Source: Pseudoneurospora amorphoporcata (taxonomy: Eukaryota > Ascomycota > Sordariomycetes > Sordariales > Sordariaceae). Taken from it: a DNA stretch of 64,000 nucleotides. Under the pieces are notes generated by a model. That model saw only the letters and a list, made by a program, of their open reading frames with translations, ran no database searches and was not told the DNA's origin. Location of the stretch: the NCBI GenBank assembly GCA_033297205.1, contig MU859253.1:1-64000 (forward strand). The letters are read 5' to 3'. Positions 41,436-52,934 of this stretch are shown in pieces (positions within the stretch are counted from its first letter, which is position 1; each line of letters begins with the position of its first letter). A program made the translations under genes and the position numbers.

Positions 41436-44400
41436 ATGTCCAATAACACGATTAGCCTCGAATCTCTGCCACCACGACCGCCCACTCCACCAAAAAGAGA
41501 AGCACATAATGCACCACCTCCAGCTACCATCCCACGAAATGTTCTGGCCCCGATCGAGTTCGACAGCAACCTCAAGGCCGTCCATACCCCGCCTGCCCTA
41601 GACTCGCCAGCCTCAGGCCTCGACAGTAAATCAACATCGAGACAAAGTGTCAAAAGAGTCGGCTTCTCAGCAAAGGCAGAATACAAAGAAGCACCAGTCT
41701 TCATCGACGGCGGCACGAGACAACAGCCGACTCCCGTCTCCCTATCTCGAAGCGCTTCCAAGCCTGTCAAGTCCATCCTCAAAATCACCCACCACGTCCC
41801 GAACCCCCTCGAGCAAACCAACGGCGACCCATCCGATCCCTCGAACACGAACACGTCGGTTGCCAACATGTTGGAGTCCACCCTCAAACAACTTGCCGGC
41901 GGCGATCGCGACTCCAAGCTCGATTCCTACATGATGCTGACCCGGGCCTTCAAGGTCTCCAACAACTTGCCAGACAGGGTCGCTCTGCACGAGAAGATGG
42001 GCTTGTTCATGCAGTTCATGCAAAGAGATCTTGTTGCCAGGACACCGCAGGGCACCCTCGATTCATCGCTTGTTCAACATGCTCTCAAGCTCATCGTCAC
42101 CTTTCTTGGCCTGCCTGCCATTGCCTCGACCATCACGACCGACTTCGGAGCCTTCCTCATCGACCACTGTATCCGTTCCTTCCAAGACAGCTCGACTCCG
42201 AAAGACACGGCTCGACATTTGATGCAGGTCGTCTTGATACAAAACTTCTCGTCCAAGGTTATGACCCCTGAGCGAGTCGGCAGGTTGGTCACGTCGCTAC
42301 ACAACATCGAGGAGAACGTCAAGGGAAAGAGCATCATCATGTATCGGGTCATGATATACCAGAAACTGGTCAATCAAACGGGAAAGACCATGGTTATCCA
42401 CTCGGACTGGCTCTATGACCTGTTCACAGACATGCTCAGCACAATAAAGGATATCAGGGAGAAAGCCGTCACCCTGGGCCTCAACGCTGCTTTCACCATC
42501 GGTCATGAGGTCCAGCTTTCGCGCAAGGCAATGGAGATATTCAACTCGGTCTCGGAGGATAAAAAGTACATCCAGTACTACGAGGAGAGGCTGAAGGCCA
42601 TGGTCAAAGACAAGGCCGTCTCCGCTTCGGTCCCCCACATCTGGAGCGTCGTTATCCTCTTGTTGCGAATCCGCCTGAGGGTATGGGACCGTACCGCGCA
42701 TTGGTTGACACTGGTCCAAAATTGCTTCAACAACATCGATTACCCTACCAAGATCGCCGCTCACCATGCCTGGGCCCGTCTCACCTACTTGACGAATGCC
42801 GTAGAGCCGTCGTTCGAGTCTTCGCTCAAAACCATCATCACCCCTCTAACCAGTCAGCTCAAGAGGAAGAACGGCGGAAAGGCTTCGGAAGGACAACTAA
42901 GGGCGGCCGTCTTGGGCGATGTGTGCAACCTCTGGTACTATCTTTTCAAGCCCAACACGAATGTGGCGTTGCTAGATGGATACTGGAAGGCCGGCGTCCA
43001 ACCCATCATCACAGCCCTCGTATCCAGCCCGGAGCCCTCAAAACCAGCAGCCGAAAACCCAACTCAGAAACGACACGAGATCCACGGACAAGCAAGTCTC
43101 ATTCTCAGCGGCCTTTTCAACTGCACAACAGCCAGGCGATGGAGTGTGGATCGAGTAATGGACGAACCCCTCGCAAGTCCCCAGGAGGTTCCTGCCATTG
43201 ACGCAAGATGGGTTCGAAAAAATGCGCCCATGATTCTTGCTGCCATTGAGCCCATGCTCGCCCAAGACTTTGTTGCACTTTCCAACAAGAAGAGCGCAGT
43301 TTACTGGCTCTGGGCTTCTCTTGTTGGCTCTATTGCATCTGCCGCATCTAAAGAGATTAAGGTCTCGAAAGACACAGGCTTGTTTATAACAGAAGCATTG
43401 TCTGTTCTGCAAAAGATTTGGCTAAAGGGTGTACAGCCAGGTGATGCCGCTTCGGCAGTCGACTTTCTTCGCGCTACAAAGGGGTATGTGGAGATCATGA
43501 TAAGCTCACTTGGTCTCTTGCCTTTCACCGAGAAGCTAGGCAAGGCCCCAGCCGTCCAGAAGTCGCCTATGCATAATCTGTTCTCTACGCTGTCTGGGCT
43601 TCCTTCTGGCATCCCTGACGACGAGACCTTTGAAGTCTTCTTCACTTCAGTCTTTGAACACTTCACCGAGGCAAAGAGCGATAAAGGAAAGATGGAAACT
43701 GCACTAGAGTTGCTCACCATGATCCCTATGGAGACACCACGTCCATACGGAATGTGGCTGTTTGTCGCAAAGGCGCTTGAGGGTTGGCTTCAGCCTGATC
43801 AAGGTAGCAACCATGCAACTGGTTCCGGTGATACACCCATAGGTCATGATTACCGTGATATTGTCAAGGTTCTCGAGCGTGGGCTCAGGTCGACTCCTAA
43901 CCTGCCTCGTGAGCACTGGGAGTCGCTATTCAATGCTGTTCACCACAGGGTCAGAGCGGAAGCAGGAGAACCCGGTGTGGCCATTGTTGTCATCGAGCCC
44001 TTGGCCAAGGTGGCTCTGGATCAACTTACTACTCCGGGCCCCATGGTCGCTTTCTTTAATGGAGTCCGATATGTGGCCGAGTTGTTGTCGATTGCTATCC
44101 AGCCACGCGACAAGCAAGCCGTTGACGCAGCTCGAAGACGGCTCTGGGGAACCGCTCTGGCTGGCTCTCGCTCGGCAACGTTCGATACCTTTGACAATCT
44201 GTACAAGGCTGTCAACGAGGCCTTGACACGTCTTTACAAGGAGTTTGACTCGGATAACTCGGAACTCATCATCCGTCTCTTGCAAGGGGTTGTTGGTTTT
44301 TTCGATAGGTGTAACCAACAGCTCGTCTTCAGGACAATGTTCATTCTTCAAGATGGCTTCCTCCCTTGGCTCCAAGACCCTAACAGATTGCTTGGCAGCC

Positions 44401-47400
44401 AGTTGAGCGCCATCGTGGCTGTGGTGAGTACTCGGTGTCGAACATATTGGGCAAACATGGACTAACATCAAGTAGACAAACACGCTTTGGGACAAGGTAT
44501 GCCGTCTTCTCTCGACAACCGAACGCCCCGACCAGCAATTGGAAACACTCACCCGCATCCTCTGTGCCACTCTCGGTTCTTCTCATCGATACATTGTCAA
44601 CTCGGCTGTATCTCTCTGGAACAGACTGTATGGCAAGGCTGAGAAGCTCGAATATCCTGAAGAGCTGAAGCAAGTTCTTGCCAAACTCGGGCCATACGCC
44701 GACCTGGTAACCCCAGGTCTAGAGTTCTCCAGCCTCGAGTATCCCTCCCACGAACCCGTCTTCGTCGAGTCGATGGAAGAGTTCAGCCTACCCAGACTTC
44801 CACCACCATCTTCTTCAAGACGCACCACCAGAAGCGCCTCACGCACCAACTCCCCAGTCAAGACACCGGATCCTGTTAAGCGCAGGTCTCCGACCAAGCG
44901 ACGTGCCAGCGCCACTCCCGAGGTCAAGAGCTCTGGCTTCAACCTTCGCCCTAAAGCCGCAGCACCGCGACTTCGACACGATGACTCCCAGATCCGGTTT
45001 GCAGCGGTTGACTCGTCGCCCCAACTCAACCTCATCCACCAAGACTTGGAATCCCAGCTCCTCACCGAGCGTCAAAGGGAAGTCCGCGAGCGGCAAAAAG
45101 AAAACGCTGCTCTCTTCCCCGAACTCCGTTCCTCCCCAGCTACAAGAACCCGAAGCTCCGCCCGTCTGGCCGCCCGCTCACGCGAGGGTTCCCCTTCAGG
45201 TGCTCATACTCCTCAAGCTGGAACTCCCAGTAACCCAGGAGGCAGATTCACCCATCATGTCAGCGGCACGCCGACCCCGCGCCGGGGCCAGGCGTTGACA
45301 GCGATTGTTGATCAGGACATGGACATGATGGACCCGCCCTCGTCACCGCCGATGATGGAACCAAGGAGGAATCCGCTCGCGGCCGAGATAAGGTCCAGGT
45401 CGGCCAACACCAGCTTGCTGGATGACTGGCAGCTGTCGTCTTCTCCCATCTCGGGATCGCCGTTGCGTCAGCAGCAGTTTGCGCCGGTGCCGTCAAGTTT
45501 GGCTGTGGCTGCGGCTTTGGATGCTGTCGATGCTGCTGCGGTTGGGTCGTCTCCTCCTGCACCGGCTGAAGCCGAAGCGGATGGGCAAGATCTGATGGAG
45601 GAGGATGATGATATTATCGAGGAAAGTGTCCTTCCTGATCAGGAGAATCAGCTTCTGCCGACCAGGGAGCCGGCCAAGTCTGCCAAGGGCTCAGCACTGC
45701 AAGGAGGTCATCTAGGTGTGCCACGGCAGGAAACGCCCGAGAGATCGGATCATGAGCTAGAGGAGTTTGTGGATGCGCCTAGTAGTCCGTTGCCACCGAC
45801 GCCGCATCGTGCTGGTAGGTCGGCCACCGCCAGATCCACCACGACTCAAGCCAGCAACACAGACCCGGTCAAGAAAGCTGCTCCAGCAGCTCCCGCACCA
45901 TCTCCGGCACTCACTCCTGCTTTCGCAACCGTTGCACCCACTATTGCTCCCGCAACCACAGCAGCTGCAGCTGCACCCGCACCCACCCCATCCGGTGCCC
46001 CCTCGTACGACGGCGGCGAATCGGACGACCGCTCCCTCCTCAAACTGGTAGTAGAGCTCGACTCGGGGAAACTCATCAACAGACAGGAGTACACCCGTCC
46101 CTCACCCTCCGTTTCGCCCGAGAAGCTTCCTCTCACAGCAGCCAACCTTGAGCCCAGTTCGAACCATTCTAATAGGCCTGGTGGTTCTGGTTCTGGACTC
46201 GCTTCAGCTGTTCCCTCTCCATCGCCGGCCGCTTCTTGCATCGTGGCTTTGGACGACAATGATAATATCGTTGAAGAAAGCGATGTTGCAAAGCCAGCGC
46301 TGGCGTCCGTGGCAACGAGGGGAAGGGGAAGGGTGACGAGGTCGAAGGCTAGTTCTGTTGCTTCGAATCGGGAGGTTGAGGCTTCCGGTGAGCAGATTTC
46401 TAGCTCACAGGTGCAAGGAAAGGGGAAGGCAAAACTCAAGGGCCCGACGAGTGCACGGGCGGGAGCGGGAGCGGGAGCGGGAGCGGGAACGGGGAAGGGG
46501 AAGGGGAAGAGGAAGAGAGTGGCTTCTTTGGCTGAGGATAGTGCTGCTGCTGCTGCTGCTGGGACTGCTGCTGCTACTGGGACTGCTGCTGCTGGGACTG
46601 CTGCTGCTACTGGGACTGCTGCTGCTGTTGCTGGGACGGCTGGTACTGCTGGGACTGGGACTACGCCTGGAAAGAAGAGGAAGGTTGGACGGTCTTCGTC
46701 TACTGCGCCTGTCTCGGTGGCGGTGGAGCAGGAAAAGAATCAAGTTCAGGTCCCCAAACCAGAAGCCATTTTCTACGAGCGTTTGCCTCTCGCGGTCGCC
46801 TCGTCTAGGTCTTCCTCTTTGTCGCAACCACCGTCTAGCCGTGCTTCCTCGGTGTCGGTGGTGTCTAACTCGGTTCTTACTGAGCGAGCTAGGGGTGTTG
46901 CCCCTGGTGGTAGTGGTGGCGGCGGTAGAAGCAGTGGTGCCCAGCGCATTGTACCCTCATCGCTGCCGCAGCAGATATCGCAGTTATCCGCGCCGGCGCC
47001 TGTGCCTGGGTCGATGGAGGTTGAGATGGTAGAGGCTAGGGTGGGTGATGCTGCTGAGGCGAGTGAGCAAACTGGGGACTCTCAAGGGGCTCAAGCTCAA
47101 CGGGTCCAAGAGATAGAGGAGTTATCGTCCGATGGCGAGGAACTGGTGCAGTCTCAGATCGAATTTGAGAGTAGGAGTGCGGATGAGAGGCAGTCGCTTT
47201 CCATGTCGCAGTTGGAAGAAGAGGACTTGATTCCTAGCTCACCATTCATGACGGTACCCGCTAGTGGGAGAAGCGGAAGTGGTGGAAGTGAGGATCTGGT
47301 GGAGGATACCGTTCTTTCACAGCAGCAGGAGGAGGAGGAGCGGGATGAAGAAGAGCGCATGGATATTGATGTCGATGAGCAACCGTCATGGTCAGCACAG

Positions 47401-47907
47401 CAGCAGCAGCAGCAGCAGCAGACGAAGAAACCAGAGGTGGGAAACAACATGAACACGAACACGGGGGCGGAAGATGTGAAGCAGGTGGAAGGAAGGCTGA
47501 CGGAGGACGTTATTACCAGCGAACCCGGAAACAAGCCACAAGACAGTCACCCAGGAAGTCTCCAGCAAAAGCCCCAACTCGGAACATGGCGACAGCAACA
47601 ACAAAATCAATCAAATCAGCAAAATCAACCTCAACCTCAAGCTGGCGAGGCAAAAGACAAGGGACAGGCCACCTCTTTGGAAAGCAACAAGCCGAACAAG
47701 CAGCAAATGCAGAAGCAAAGCACAAGCGAGGAAATCAGCACAAGCAAGGAAAGGATCATGAACATGCTCCGCGGCGGCCTAAACGAACTACGCGCCGCAA
47801 CGGCAACAGGCGGCCTGTCGAGACAAGAGGTGTACGAGATTGAGGACTTGTTTATGGATCTGAAGAGGGAGTTGTATGAGGCCGAGAGGAGGGGGAGGAG
47901 GTCTTAG
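41436..47907 (+). CDS. rif1: Rif1, telomere-length and replication-timing regulator
   Basis: A predicted 2139-residue nuclear protein. Exons are 41436-44423 and 44476-47907, joined across a 52-bp phase-0 intron (GTGAGT, GACTAAC branch, AAGTAG acceptor). Rif1 limits telomere elongation and recruits protein phosphatase 1 to oppose origin firing. Two PP1-docking motifs lie at the N-terminus: RVGF at 74-77 (RVxF class) and SILK at 113-116, in the order seen in budding-yeast Rif1. Residues from about 130 to 1080 form a long alpha-helical HEAT-type region matching the Rif1 N-terminal domain (ESLFNAVHHRVRAEAG; ALTRLYKEFDSDNSELIIRL). The remainder is disordered, rich in Ser-Pro, acidic patches and polyQ, with an Ala/Thr/Gly repeat encoded near 46540-46660. 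A short conserved-looking helical end (LSRQEVYEIEDLFMDLKREL) closes the protein. Confidence 0.9.
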
Positions 47908-49056
47908 GTCCCGTCGTTTATTGCTGTTGGGTGTCTGTGAGTGAGTGAGTGAGTGAGTGAGAGTGGCGTGGCATTAGGTTAGGTTAGGTTAGGTACGGCG
48001 GGTTCGCCCCAGAGAGCCCGGGCGGCGTTGGGTCTGCATCTTCATTCAATAGGCGTTGCTTGCTTGTTTGTTTGTTGGATTTGTTCGGAAGTGACTGTCT
48101 GGATAAGAAAAGGAAAGAGAAAGTTGGGATATTTGTCTACCTACCTGCCTGCCTACTTGTGATTATCAAATAAACGTAGCCTAGGTTCGGTTCAGGAAGG
48201 ACATTCATTCATTCGTTCTGTCGTTTATTGAAGGCGTTTGAAGGATAAGGTAAACTTGTTTTGCTTCTTGACTTGAGTACGTACCTTGGTACGGCAATAG
48301 TAGTAGGTACTACCTAGGTCTAGGTAGGTACCGCTTCCACTCACTCGATTTGATTTGATTTTACTCCAACCAATCCTATTACTGGGTCGTTCCCGAGAAA
48401 GTGGAAGCTTGCGACCCACATCAGCGCACCAGCCAGTTATACCCGGCGCTATACCTGTCGATCGAGTCGAAGCGGTACACAGTAGTGTACTCATATATTT
48501 TTGAGTGCGGTTTTGCTCGTGTTTGATCAACACGAACAGACGGCGGTGACACACAAATTGATTACATACGTTCGGCTTGTGAGACATTGTCCTTCCTTCC
48601 TTCCTTCCTTCCTTCCTTCCTTGCTTTTTCTTTCTTGCTTTTTCTTTCCTTCTTTTTTCACTTGCATATACGCGGGCCGAATATAGTTTTCTTTTTTCTT
48701 CTTGGAAACCGCAATTTCTGTTTCCTTTCCTTTCCTTTTTTTTTTTTTCCCCCTCTAGCCAGACACGTCACCAACTCGCTGAATGGAAAAGTCAACGGAA
48801 TTGGTGATAGTTGGAACTCGGAGAATTCATCAAACACCTCATTTCAACTTTTATTCTTCTTCTTCTTTTTCTTCTTCTTTTTTTGTCATTATTACTATCT
48901 GCCAACATCAACAACAACTCGCTTCTACACTACACGTACTTAATGTACTGTTTGGCGGCTACCTACCTACAATAACTGCAGACCTACCTACCTACCTACA
49001 CCTGCGCGCGTACTAGAATAGTCTACACTACTTGTACAGAAAACGGACATGACATA
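47908..49056. other. Intergenic region with dense simple repeats
   Basis: Holds the rif1 3' flank and the promoter and leader of the acyltransferase gene. Repeats seen: GTGA at 47937-47962, four TTAGG pentamers near 47974-47995, TTCC at 48590-48622, and TACCTACC blocks near 48140, 48300-48330 and 48959-48999. The TTAGG units are five bases, not the six-base TTAGGG telomere repeat. No gene is supportable. Confidence 0.6.
48590..48622. repeat. TTCC tetranucleotide microsatellite
   Basis: About eight copies of CTTC/TTCC, followed by further T/C-rich sequence. Confidence 0.9.
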
Positions 49057-49057
49057 A
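49049..49057 (+). promoter_or_regulatory. Two-codon upstream ORF overlapping the acyltransferase start
   Basis: ATG ACA TAA, with the last A of the stop being the first base of the main ATG (TAATG). Minimal uORFs in this position may affect initiation. It matters only if it lies in the mRNA, which is very likely because it touches the start codon. Confidence 0.6.
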
Positions 49058-51418
49058 TGTCAAGCCTCGCTTTTGCTTCAACGTCACCAGCGGATGCCGA
49101 TGCCCCCCCAATCATCAACCTAGCAGCACACTACCTAACCACCTACCGCTCCATCTTCTATGATGCCCTCCATCATACCAACAAGGTCCAACCTTTCCTC
49201 CTCCCCTTTTGCCTTGTCGGGTCTTGCATCCTCCCCGTCGCCTATCTCTGCATCCCCCAATACGCCGTCGTTACAACAACCCTCAATGACAACCACCAAC
49301 AAGTGAGGATACGCCGAGAATGGATCCACCACCTCCGCTGGCTGGTAGGCGCGGTCATGGTCTGGTGGAACCTGGGAATCGTCGTCGGTCTTCCTGGTTT
49401 CGGCGGAAGGGTGGTGGAACAAGAAGGGGGATCAGGAGGATGGGTTGGGAGATGGTTCGTCCCGGGAAAAACCACTGCAAGCGCTTGTACGGCAATGGCT
49501 TATGCGGCTGGGCTGATGTGCGGGTGGGGGACGATTTGGGGGTTGGAGACGGTGGTTTTTGGCGGGTATCAGGGGTGGGCGATGAGGGTTAGGAGGAGGT
49601 TGAGGACTGGGAGTGGGAGTGGAAGTGGTCAGCCAACTCGGGGGGAGGAGGTGGTGAACCAGAAGAAGCATGGAAAGGGGGCCGAAGGGGAACTGAACGG
49701 CAGACCTGTGAACGGCACCACGACCACCAACGACACCACAGCCAAAAGACAACAATCCAAATCCGAACAAAACAACGGCATCAGAAACGGCAGCTGGGGC
49801 CCCGACACCACCGCTTTTCATCGTCGTCGGAACCTGAATCTGAGCTCCATGTTCGAGAAGGAAAGTTGGGAGTTGGCTGATACTGCGTTCGGGAAGGTTG
49901 CACCAAAGGGACAGAGATGGACAGTGGATGAGACTGTTGACCTGGACAAGTATGAATACTACTGGGAGCCGTACCCCGATCAGGGAACCGTTTGGGAGAG
50001 GCTGGATTGGGTGATGGACATGTTTAATTCTTTCAGGGGTGCTGGTACGTGTGCCTTTCTGTTTCCCTTTCACAAGACACAGAAGCTAACACAACAACCA
50101 CCTAGGCTGGAACTACTCCATCTCGTGTATCCCTTCTCTGCAACCACCCGTCATACCTCGTTTACCAAACTCCATCACGGCTGCCGCCTCCTCCTCCTCC
50201 TCCTCCCAAATTCTCCCTTACTTCCCAACCGGCCTCCCCGTCTCCTTTGATAACCTCCCCCTCTCCACCCCCCAAAACTTCCACCGTTCCCTCACCGTCC
50301 GACAATTCCTCACCTCCCGCCTCATCCACATGACATGGTCCTATCTAGCCCTAGATTTCTTCACCATCTCCGCTCGCCTCGACCCCTACTTCATCCTCGG
50401 GCCCAATGGTCCTCTCCGCCACCCCACCCACCTTGCTTCTCTCGCCTCTTTTTCGTCCTCCACCCCGGTGCTACCACCTCTCTCCCTAGCCACCGCCAAA
50501 TTCCTCTCCTCCCTTCCCCCCTGGGGCCTCGAGTTCGCCCGCTCAACATTCTCCCTATCAAGCGTGCTAGGCGGACTATTTCTGGTTAGCAACCTCTGGC
50601 AACTCGTGCAGTTTTTTGTCCTGGGGAAACTGGGGAAGATGCTGGGCATTGATAGCCAAGGGATGGACGAGCTCTGGCGATACCCCAGTTCGTTCGGCGG
50701 GTTCGTGGGCAACGTGCTCGATCGGGGGCTGGCGGGGTTCTGGGGCGGGTGGTGGCATCAGAGTTTCCGGGTTGGGTTCACGGGTCCGGTGCGCTTCCTT
50801 GTGGTGAGTAGGGGGTGGTTGGGAGGCGGTCGTGGATATGGGGAAAAGACGAAAAAGAGCAACCTAGCAGCCACGCTAGAAATGGCCACAGCCTTTTTTC
50901 TCTCCGGCGTCCTCCACGCCCTAGGAGGATGGACATGCACCGCCTTCCGCATCTCTCCCTCCTCCTCCTCCTCCTCCGCCTCCGGCGAGCACCTGCACGA
51001 CCTCCTGACCGGCGAACAGCGGAACAGACTCCCCGTCTTTTTCGAACCAGTCGGCTTCTTCGTCTCCCAGTTCGTGGGCTGTCTGGTACAGGCTTTCCTC
51101 GCTGTCGTGCTCCGCAACCTTGTCGGAAACGGAAAGGACAAGATGACGGAAATCCCTCGCTGGCTGAAAAGAACAGGAAACGGCCTCTTCGTGTTCCTCT
51201 GGCTGCACTGGACACGGTGGATGCTCATCGACGACATGGCGCGGTCGGGGCTGTTTCTGTTCGAGCCAGTCCCCGTGTCGGTGTTCAGGCTGTTGGGGCT
51301 GGGAGGGATGCCGGGGGAAGGGGGGACCAGGGATTGGTGGAGGTTGGATGGGGAGTATGTGCCTGGTTTGTGGTGGGGGAGTAGTAAGTGGTGGTGGGGG
51401 AATGGGGTGAGGATTTGA
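49057..51418 (+). CDS. Wax-synthase-domain membrane O-acyltransferase
   Basis: A predicted 766-residue multi-pass ER-type membrane protein. Exons are 49057-50044 and 50106-51418. The 61-bp intron (GTACGT donor, CACCTAG acceptor) restores the family join FNSFRGAGWNYSISCIP. Features of the fungal wax-synthase (MBOAT-related) family are HMTWSYLALDFFTISARLDP, RYPSSFGGFVGNVLDRGLAG, FWGGWWHQSFRVGFTGP, MATAFFLSGVLHALGGW with the family His, and FLWLHWTRWMLIDDMA. Related proteins transfer acyl or acetyl groups to alcohols or secondary metabolites; the acceptor here is unknown. A hydrophilic Asn/Thr/Gln-rich loop of about 80 residues follows the first transmembrane helices. No biosynthetic cluster is evident nearby. 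It is convergent with tert, and a two-codon uORF touches its start. Confidence 0.82.
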
Positions 51419-51802
51419 AGGGGCTGAGGGGGCTGAGAGGGAGCTGAGAGGGCTGAGGGCTGAGGGAGGACGAAAGGCGAAAGGGGGGCTGTTGTGGCGT
51501 GGATGATGCGTTGGGAAAACGGAAAACGGAAAACGAAAGAGTTGGATGCTCGAGACCTGAAAGAAGCAGCCTGTGTTGGAACATGAAATGGATAGAAGGA
51601 TAACCCCTAGGGGTAGGCTGTTGTATCCAAACATAAACAGACATCGATAACGATAGACCTAGATAGACATCACTGTATCAACATCAACACCTAGAAGAAT
51701 AAACCTACACCCAACCTCGACATCAACACTTGATGGATACACGACCACAACCACAACTCAACCTCGACCACAACCTACCACCCTACTTCTAGACATAGAC
51801 AG
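51419..51802. other. Convergent intergenic spacer before tert
   Basis: 384 bp between the acyltransferase stop (+) and the tert stop (-). GAGGGCTGAG-type repeats follow the acyltransferase stop, and CAACCTCGAC repeats lie near the tert end. No gene. Confidence 0.6.
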
Positions 51803-52875
51803 TCAAACCCCACCACCCACCTCCCTCACCACCTTGACCAAAACCCTCGTATCCATCTTCTTATCTCCTCCCCTCGTCAGTTTCTGTATCTCCTCTTCCA
51901 GCCACCGGATCACTTCTTTGTAACCGGCCTGTTTTCGGACAAGCACCTGTCGACAAGCAACCATAGCCAGCCACGCAACCTGGCCCTGAGCCACGGTGCA
52001 TTGATAGCCGGGATACCTTTCTTTGCGGGACTTGCTCGTTAATAAGCGGTAGGATACTTGGATGAGGGATTTGATGGTGTCTGTTGTTCCGCTTGGTTGT
52101 CAGCTACTGTACTGTAGTGTAGTGTAGTGTACCTCGTTGCTTTTTAATTTTGCTTCATATATATATATATGTATATAGAGCCCTTTTGTATGGCCGAAAT
52201 GATGGGATGTGAGAATGATATGACATGACACAGATCCGAAAGGGACGAGAGAGACGAGAGAGAGACATGATATGATATGACATGATATGACATGATATGA
52301 CATGATATGACATGATATGACATGATATGACATGATATGACATGATATGACATGATATGACATGATATGACATGACACGACATGACAAGACATGACAAGA
52401 CATGACACGACATGACAAGACATGACACGACATAGATCCGAAAAGAACAAGAGAGAAAGAGAGAGAGAGAGAAAAGGGGACCAACCAATTACCAACGACG
52501 TTGCCGGTTTTCTTTTTTGAGCAGTAGACAGACAGCGAGCATGCGCCCACATCTTGACCGCCGTCTCGACAAAGGCCGAGTAGAGGTTGCGGAGGGTGGT
52601 GAAGAAGGAGTTGTGCGTGGTGTCGAAGAAGAGGAGGTGGGATTGGATTTTGAAGGCATCTTTTTTGTTGTTGTTAGCTTCTATTCTTTTGCTCTTCTTA
52701 CAAGTTGGAGGGAGGGGCAGGAGGAGGAAAAGGAGAAGGGAGAAGCAGAAGAAGAAGAAGAAGAAGAAGATAACACTCACTAAGCACCTTTCGCCTAAAG
52801 TTCCGCCCTTGGGCTTTGGAGTATTCAACCGTAATCCCATTAAATACCACTCGGTCTTTCTTCTTCTTTTTTTGG

Positions 52876-52934
<59 letters not shown>

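Noticed and set aside
44539..44600. Separate gene starting at the ATG 44539
   Set aside because: The frame joins rif1 exon 1 in phase through a standard 52-bp intron, so it is the second rif1 exon.
47974..47995. TTAGG repeats next to rif1, resembling an interstitial telomere tract
   Set aside because: The unit is five bases; the Neurospora telomere repeat is TTAGGG. Four units of a pentamer are better read as a microsatellite.
52266..52430. Regular repeat array considered as CRISPR-like
   Set aside because: Direct 10-bp head-to-tail units with no spacers, inside an intron of a eukaryotic gene.
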